Shown in pieces: positions 55,859 to 64,000 of a stretch of 64,000 nucleotides of DNA. The stretch is from Cavia porcellus. Its lineage: Eukaryota > Chordata > Mammalia > Rodentia > Caviidae. Within the stretch, counting starts at the first letter, position 1. Every line of letters starts with the position of its first letter. The stretch lies in assembly GCF_034190915.1 (NCBI RefSeq), contig NW_026947506.1, positions 11,965,501 through 12,029,500 on the forward strand, read 5' to 3'. A program made the position numbers and the translations under genes. The notes under the pieces are model-generated. The model did not search any database, was not told where the DNA came from, and worked only from the letters and a program-made list of their open reading frames with translations.

Positions 55859-57293
55859 TTACAATATGCATGTGTGATAAAAGCTTTCCCACATTGCTTA
55901 CATACATACGGTTTCTCTCCAGTGTGAACTCTTTCATGATATTTACAATATGCATGTGTGTTAAAAGCTTTCCCACATTGCCTACATACATAGGGTTTCT
56001 CTCCAGCGTGAATTCTTTCATGTATCTTACAATATGCACGTGTGGTAAAAGCTTTCCCACATTGCTTACATACATAGGGTTTCTCTCCAGTGTGAATTCT
56101 TTCATGTTCCTTACAACTTCCAGGTTGGCTGAAACCTTTTCCACATTGCTTACATACATAGGGTTTCTCTCCTGTGTGAATTCTTTCATGTATCTTACAA
56201 TATGCACGTCTGGTAAAAGCTTTCCCACATTGCTTACATACATAGGGTTTCTCTCCAGTGTGAACTCTTTCATGATATTTACAATATGCATGAGTGTTAA
56301 AAGCTTTCCCACATTGACTACATACATAGGGTTTCTCTCCGGTGTGAATTCTTTCATGTTCCTTACACTGTCTAAGTGTGGTAAAAGCTTTCCCACATTG
56401 CTTACATACATAGGGTTTCTCTCCAGTGTGAATTCTTTCATGCTCTTTACAATGTCTATGTTTGGTAAATGTTTTCCCACATTGCTTACATACATAGGGT
56501 TTCTCTCCAGTGTGAATTCTTTCATGTTCCTTACAACTTCCAGATTGGCTGAAACCTTTCCCACATTGTTTACATACATAGGGCTTCTCTCCTGTGTGAA
56601 TTCTTTCATGTTTCTTACAATATGCACGTCTGGTAAAAGCTTTCCCACATTGCTTACATACATAGGGTTTCTCTCCAGTGTGAAGTCTTTCATGATCCTT
56701 ACAATATGCATGTGTGTTGAAAGCTTTTCCGCATTGCTTACAGACATAGTGTTTCTCTCCAGTGTGAATTCTTTCATGATTTTTAAAATATTCACATGTG
56801 TTAAAAGCTTTCCCAAGTTGCTTACATATATACAATTTCTGCCCATTGTGAAGTTTTTCATGGATTACACAATAAGTACGTGTGCTGAAAGCTTTCTCAC
56901 AGTGCTTACACTTATAACGTTTTTCTCCAGAGTGAAGCCTTTCATGTACTTGACAATATGTACGTGTTGTAAAAGCTTTACCACATTGCTTACATATGTA
57001 GGGTCTCTCTTCTCTGTGAATTCTTTCATGTTTCTTACAAATTCTATGTGTGGTAAAACCTTTCCCGCATTGCTTACATACATAGCATTTCCCTCCACTG
57101 CAATATTTTTTAGTGATCTGAACACTGTGGTCTGTTTCTTTCACATCCACATTACCTTCTGCAGTACAAAGGAATCCTTCTTTACACTGATTCCAAGATG
57201 TATGTCCATAGGATTTCCCTAACGTGTTATTTCTGTAAAGAGATAAATCACATATAGTATTGACAACCATATTACTAAGCTTTTTTTGGAGAG
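55816..57293 (-). CDS. C2H2 zinc-finger exon, 15 in-frame fingers, truncated by frameshift
   Basis: The last exon of a KRAB zinc-finger gene (DNA-binding nuclear repressor family). The ORF has ATG at 57270. Just above lies a possible splice acceptor (TTTTGTTCAG, exon from about 57293) and in-frame QKKLSN. A linker region of about 60 residues (SLYRNNTLGKSYGHTSWNQC) is typical for the family. Fifteen C2H2 fingers follow with HTGEKPY linkers; finger 4 has lost its second Cys (CKQLGKAF). Nearly every finger has Cys at the position of the conserved Leu, as in FTTHAYCKKHERIH. Fingers 5-9 and 10-14 are near copies. A 2-bp deletion at about 55838 (CTCTCGTG where others have CTCTCCAGTG) ends the frame at 55818-55816. 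The protein may still be functional. Confidence 0.85.
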
Positions 57294-59265
<1,972 letters not shown>

Positions 59266-59355
59266 CTAAAGGATCATACATATATTTATCAAAGGATGGT
59301 TGAGACCCCAGGTCTGGGATATCTTAAGTTGTCTCCTACAAATCTGAATCAAAAG

Positions 59356-59520
59356 CAAAGTGTGGTGGTATATATCTATAATCCCAGCACTCAAAAGGCT
59401 AAGAGGACATCTTTGGTGAGGTCAGGGCAATTATAGGCTCCATTGGGTGTTAAAATTCAGCTGATATATATATACAGAAAGCTTGTCTCAAAAACCAAAA
59501 CTAAACTAAACAAATAAGAC
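59356..59520 (+). mobile_element. B1-like SINE, degraded
   Basis: GTGTGGTGGTATATATCTAT, AATCCCAGCACTCAAAAGGC and CTTGTCTCAAAAACC in B1 order. It is homologous in position to 8020 and 20690, and marks the start of unit C similarity. Confidence 0.7.
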
Positions 59521-59776
59521 CAAACCAAAAAGCTGAATTGAGACTGATTTCTTCATATCTTAAATCCATGTCGTGGTCATTAATTTTGTATATATACACA
59601 TTTTTGGAGACAGCAAATTTGATGCTATATTGCAACTCATTGCTAATGTAACAGCCAAATAGGAGCACTGATTCTTGTGCTGTGTCTGCAAGATTCCTTG
59701 TGTACTGTCTCTAAAGCAGAGCTCACAGTGAGAAGCCTGTAGGACCAGCATCTCCAAAGCACAGAGACAGATAAAT

Positions 59777-60638
59777 ATCTCATCAATCAACTGGGAAGCC
59801 AAGCAAGCACATCCCCTCCCTGGTAAGTGGTGGCAGTCTGGCAGACTGCAGCCTCCTGAGATCCATGCCATGTTGCTACTTGGGACACTGGGAAGCCAAG
59901 GAAGCACCTCTCCTCCCTGGTAAGCAGTGGCAGTCTACCAAACTGTGGTCCTTCCAGGGGGAGAACCAGCAGCACTCCTGAGATCCACGCCATGTTGGAA
60001 CTTAGGATGCTGGGAAGCCAAGCAAGCACTACCCCTCTCTGGTATGCAATGGCAGTGTGACAGACTATGGGCCTTCCAGAGCAGAACCAACAGTAGCTCC
60101 TGAGATCTGCACCATGATGGAACTTAGAATGCTGTGAAACCAATCAGCCTGCCTCACTGCTAAGCAATAGTGAACCTACTGATGCACAGCCCAGAATCAA
60201 CCATTCCACTTCCCCTACCCCTCTTCTCCTAACCACCCCCCCCCTGTTAACAAATAGGAACCAGAAATCTGAGTGTCTCCTGGGAAGTTGACCATATCAA
60301 ATAAGAGGGACTTTCTTCTACTATCTCTTTGATATTGTTATTACTGTAGCAAATATTGTTATAACTGTTTTGCTTCATTCTGATTAATGTCACTGATCTA
60401 TTCAATATTGTCTTTTGATGAGTTCCATAATGTTCTATATTTCATCTCATTTTGATATATGTGATTGAAAGAACAACTATGACAAAGATAACAAAATATA
60501 CTGATACCTATTACTGTTATCCCAGTAACATGCTGTGAAGTTCTGTACCAATTTCACTGTACAATCTTCATTGGCCTTATTCTGTCTTATTCTGTTGTAT
60601 TTTACCACTTTCACAATTAAAAGAAATTTCTTCAATCA
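59777..60638 (+). mobile_element. 836-bp retroposon with 122-bp VNTR, flanked by 13-bp repeats
   Basis: ATCTCATCAATCA (59777-59789) and ATTTCTTCAATCA (60626-60638) bracket 59790-60625. The same site is uninterrupted at 8437 and 21190. The 5' part has tandem units starting CTGGGAAGCCAAG at 59791, 59888 and 60010, with a decayed fourth at 60132 (period about 122; the first is 25 bp shorter). A unique AT-rich part and an A-rich end (CACAATTAAAAG) follow. No ORF. The family is not recognised; a 5'-truncated LINE or a composite retroposon would both fit. Confidence 0.6.
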
Positions 60639-61158
60639 CTTTGATAGACTACAGATGATGTCTCTTCAAATCTCATTTAAGCCACTGAGTACTTTGTTCT
60701 TAACATACTTAAGTAGTATTTTGAAATATGAATTTGGTTTCATAGAACAAAACATAAATAGCATCAAATGTGGTACATAAACAATAACTCAAATGTTAGT
60801 GGAAAACAGCTGTATTTAAAAAAAAAGTTTATAAAATGAAACCAGGCCCAAGCTATAAATTATACCTCACTGTCACCAAGCAACCAATTTCCATTCAGGT
60901 ATAAGAAATATATCTTGGGAGGCTGGTGAAAGAGTTCTTCCTTGAATTTGGGGCTATCCTGAGTTATAGAGCTGTCTAAAATAGAGAAACTCTGACTGAG
61001 ACACCCCACAAAGTGAAACTTGAAAAGAGACTGCATAAGACCCCTTTGGTTGGTTTTTAAAAATTATAGCCATACAATAGAGAAAAATTCTAACAATATT
61101 CAACACTTTCTGAGGAACAATGTGGATATCTTCCATACTATACAGTAAACACTTTCAT

Positions 61159-61238
61159 AGCTGAGTATTTAGCTAAGTGGCATGAATGCCTCCCTGGAAA
61201 GCATAAGTCATGAGTTCAATCCATGTTTTAAAAAAATT
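61159..61238 (+). mobile_element. ID-type SINE, old
   Basis: GCTGAGTATTTAGCTAAGTG and CATGAGTTCAATCCATG, then an A-run. It is the paralog of 657 and 21752. Confidence 0.7.
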
Positions 61239-62739
61239 CAAATTTCAACTTCATGACAATGAGGCATTATTAGAGATAATCAAAACTAGATCTCAAGTAT
61301 GGAACACAAAATTCATGGGTTGACAGGGAGGTGGAATACTGACTGTTGCCAGAGCTGGTGTTATTCACCTCAGAGAAGGATTCAGAACCCAGCTTTAACT
61401 TCATACCTGCTCTAAGAACTACCTGACTTTCAGTGAAGACCCCCTCTGTTGTATGCCCTGCTATTGGCACCCTGTATTATACCAATCACATCCACATGCT
61501 TTTGACACTCCTCTGATCCATTCCAAACAGAAAACCCTTCATGCCTAACTATTGATATCCCTGCAAAGTTTCTATTGAGGCCCTCTCCTTTACGGAATTT
61601 AGTAAAGTCCATTGAAGAGCATTTCCATATTTAAACAATGTGTGTGATCAAACTGTCTATGATCAACCAAGCTACTAAATTAGCTCTTAATTCAGAGATG
61701 ACACCCCTATTTCTTTCCATTCAGAAGGATATCACATGTATATGTCCATGAAAATGCCTGAATTTAGGCATTTTTCAATGAGAATTTAACAGATAGCCCT
61801 TTCTGGAATTTGTCCTTTGCAAATTTTTACACTGTCTTTGATAACACTTTTATATTTGCTTCATTTTTCTCAGACTTCAAAACTCTATGATGCTTCTCAC
61901 AAACCTAGTCTGTGAGTAGGGTTGCCACCTAAATAATTAAGTATGTTCAGAAATTATTTTGCACTGTTCTGTATAATACACAGGAGTTCACCAGGTGTTT
62001 GGGAAGCTTTTCTCCACTGAGGCACATCACTACATATCTCTGAATTCTCAGGAACTTAGCCACTACCTGTCATGAGGATGGAAATATGAGAACTTACTCT
62101 ACATTTAGGCGATCACTATAAGTACAAAAAATCCCGTTTAAGTTGAGCCATTGTGACTATGAGGCCCTGCATTACAGACATTCATAAACTTCGGACATTC
62201 CAGATCTGCTACTCAGAGGAAAAAGAGCAGAGATCTAACTTATTACTGCTCTACAAGCTACAAAATGCATCAGAGTCAGGGTCTTCCCAAGCTCCTTCCA
62301 ATTCCTAAGATGGTAAAGTTACCAGGCCAGCAGGGAATTTCAAAGATGATACTCAAGTCTGCTCCTGTCATAGTGAAGGCAGGGCTCTAGGGACCCCAAA
62401 TCACCCTTGCCAACAGGAAGAGGCAAAAGGGACAGTGAATGACCCACGGCCAATGCTGGAGGAACTCAGTAGCTGAAGCTGAAGCTGAGGCTCCAGACAC
62501 CAGAACTACTCCTAAACACTGTTAATTGTTTTTCCCCTATGCACCCTAATTCTGGGCTCCCATTCACAACCTCACCATTCCATGGCTCCAGGGTCTCTCA
62601 GGTTCTTTTCTAATCAGGCCACATGACATTGAAAGTACTAAAAGAGATCCAGCAAGTGTTTTGCTACCAGTATTGTGCTCAGAACAGGTAAATCATGCTG
62701 GGACACCAGAAGAGACAGAAGTCACAGCCAGCAATGGCC

Positions 62740-62805
62740 GCCTGATTGGACAGTGCATATAGCCCGCCTCCACATTTCGGACTGACTCTTGCTCCACTGC
62801 CCTCC
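62740..62805 (-). promoter_or_regulatory. Promoter-like block, copy C, candidate promoter of the KRAB-ZNF gene
   Basis: GCCTGATTGGACAGTGCATA gives a CCAAT box on the minus strand, next to GCCCGCCTCC. It lies about 3.5 kb upstream of the KRAB exon on the same strand. The first exon and transcription start are not defined by sequence alone. Confidence 0.45.
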
Positions 62806-63149
62806 TTAAAAGTCAAGAATAAACAGGAAATGGAACCCCACCCTGCAAAATATGATTCTAAATGATAAACTGCAGTGCAGAGACTTCGGGAGCTGCCATT
62901 CTTCTACAGTAGTGAACTCAGCTCGACAGAGGAGTGTTTGTACTGAAGAGCTTTACCTTAGGCTTTTAATTTTCAAATCCATTTTATTTCAAGAAAAAAA
63001 CAACAAATCAACTAAAATTAAATTTCAAAACATGTCATTCAGGGGGCAACACTGGTATATACATTGCACATTGTCATCCCCAGATCATCCAACCAGAGCA
63101 TAAGACATCTTTAATAAATTTTCCAAACAATACTGTTACAGGCAGCTGA

Positions 63150-63815
63150 GTTATTTAAATACCATTGGCAATGAGACAGGGCTAGGTCCTCCAAGGAGCC
63201 CATGCAGGAGCCCAGATAACTTGCAACTAAGAGGAAGACACATACCTCATGCTATGGGCCAAGGCTCAAGACAAATGATAAGCAAATTCATCCATGTCCT
63301 AAGGACTGATATTCTAAATAGTTCCATAGCACTCTGAGGAAGTCAGGAGTCACCATTGAAAGAAATGTATCCTTATCCTAAAGACTGACATTCTAAATAG
63401 TTCCTACCATCCTGATGAACTTAAGAGTCACCCTCCCAAACACATAAGGAAAGATTTACAGCTGCCTAATAATGCCTGCTTTTTGTGTGACTCCCTTCCC
63501 AGTTTGTTCCCAATTTAATCAACTTTACCTGAACTTATAATTTTATTGGCTACCATAGCTCTGTCCCATCTTATGCCGATCTACATTGTGAGTTCCTAGT
63601 TTTCCCCACCTTAAACTCATCTCACCAAATGATTTTACTCTATAAAGGTCCCTAGAAAGGACAATGTTTAGCAACCTGCTCAGGACCCCTTGTCTATCTC
63701 AGGGAGCTTTCTTTTTCTCAGTAAGTATATTCTTATCTTAATGTCTGTTGTTCCTAAAATTCATTATTTGACTTTAGAGAACACAAATTCATATCAGACA
63801 TAGTAGACTTTTGTA
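63150..63815 (+). repeat. LTR-like repeat, unit C paralog of 2612-3290
   Basis: It has two similar blocks with ATTCTAAATAGTTCC and the terminal CTGTTGTTCCTAAAATTCAT. It came with the duplication. Confidence 0.35.
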
Positions 63816-64000
63816 AACTAGTTCTAACCAATGTACCTCCTTTCTGTTCTGTATTCGCCGTTTCAATAGAGATTAAAATTCCATCTCCAGTAAAGACTTA
63901 AGTTTCAGCTCCTTGCAAATCTCCCTCCCCTCCCCATTCTTTTTAGGTTAAGTCTGCATTTCCCATAAAAGATTTAAGTTTCAGTTTCTTGTAATCCTCC
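63816..64000. repeat. Edge sequence with a repeated motif
   Basis: GACTTAAGTTTCAGCTCCTTG (about 63894) recurs as GATTTAAGTTTCAGTTTCTTG (about 63970), period about 76 bp. This may be the start of another LTR that runs off the window. Confidence 0.35.

Larger units (their letters stand above)
59360..63815. repeat. Segmental duplication unit C
   Basis: 59360-59789 matches A 8020-8440 and B 20690-21195. 60626-63810 matches A 122-3280. Similarity to unit A stops at about 63807. This is the only copy in the window with a KRAB exon beside it. Confidence 0.75.

Noticed and set aside
55858..56861. Upstream part of a 514-codon minus-strand ORF (repeats of ERNPMYVSNVGK)
   Set aside because: This is the shifted frame of the same finger array. 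Only its end, after the 2-bp deletion, is true finger sequence.
55480..57100. Regular 84-bp repeats resembling a CRISPR array or satellite
   Set aside because: The period equals 28 codons and each unit encodes a C2H2 finger with an HTGEKPY linker.
55840..57222. 460-codon plus-strand ORF opposite the zinc fingers
   Set aside because: Its repeated FPTLLTYIGFLSSVNSFM pattern is the antisense of the 84-bp finger repeat. A repeat free of stops in one frame keeps the same frame open throughout; no independent support.
59560..60143. Minus-strand ORFs of 115-118 codons with repeated Trp/Ser sequence
   Set aside because: They read through the 122-bp VNTR and duplicated noncoding DNA; equivalents in units A and B are not conserved as protein.

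Overview
This is vertebrate nuclear DNA from a rodent. The evidence is a dense load of tRNA-derived ID-type SINEs, 7SL-derived B1-type SINEs, L1 and ORF1-only (half-L1, HAL1-like) LINEs, and a KRAB/C2H2 zinc-finger locus. I cannot name the species. The youngest ID copies share a tail around GATAAAAAGG and AAAGAC that is not the familiar murid form. Most of the window is repeats. The real protein-coding content is one gammaretrovirus-like provirus and one KRAB zinc-finger gene, both on the minus strand.

Layout. 1-8440, 8440-23420 and 59360-63815 are diverged copies of one segmental duplication unit of about 8.3 kb. Each copy that includes the relevant part keeps a CCAAT-containing, promoter-like block on the minus strand (near 2250, 23180 and 62770). 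The middle copy is broken at 8727-17267 by a LINE cluster: a HAL1-like element on the plus strand, an inverted HAL1 3' fragment, and a full-length but mutated L1 on the minus strand. The cluster replaces about 3.1 kb that the other copies retain. 23488-25800 is an older L1 ORF2 relic. 27327-35210 is an old betaretrovirus-like (ERV2) provirus with two diverged LTRs, a decayed lysine-type primer site, and gag/dUTPase/protease remnants; another HAL1-like element is inserted in it.

35921-44693 is a complete young provirus on the minus strand. Its two 650-bp LTRs differ at only 3 sites and are flanked by a 4-bp GTGC target duplication. It has a primer site best matching tRNA-Thr, intact gag, a UAG readthrough junction into intact pol, and intact env. 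An unusual leader holds a 70-bp duplication and a small transmembrane ORF out of frame with gag.

44694-51015 is mostly unassigned sequence with two pseudogene-like fragments. 51032-54257 is a complete 3.2-kb HAL1-like insertion with perfect 16-bp target duplications. 55037-59265 holds the zinc-finger gene: a 127-bp KRAB-A exon and a finger exon with 15 in-frame fingers, then a 2-bp deletion and a decaying finger tail. Nearly every finger carries Cys where the conserved Leu normally sits.

How it fits together: a KRAB-ZNF cluster growing by tandem duplication, repeatedly hit by LINEs and retroviruses. Its most recent arrival is an apparently coding-complete provirus about 11 kb downstream of a KRAB-ZNF gene, a family whose common role is silencing such elements. 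Whether this particular factor acts on this provirus cannot be told from sequence alone.
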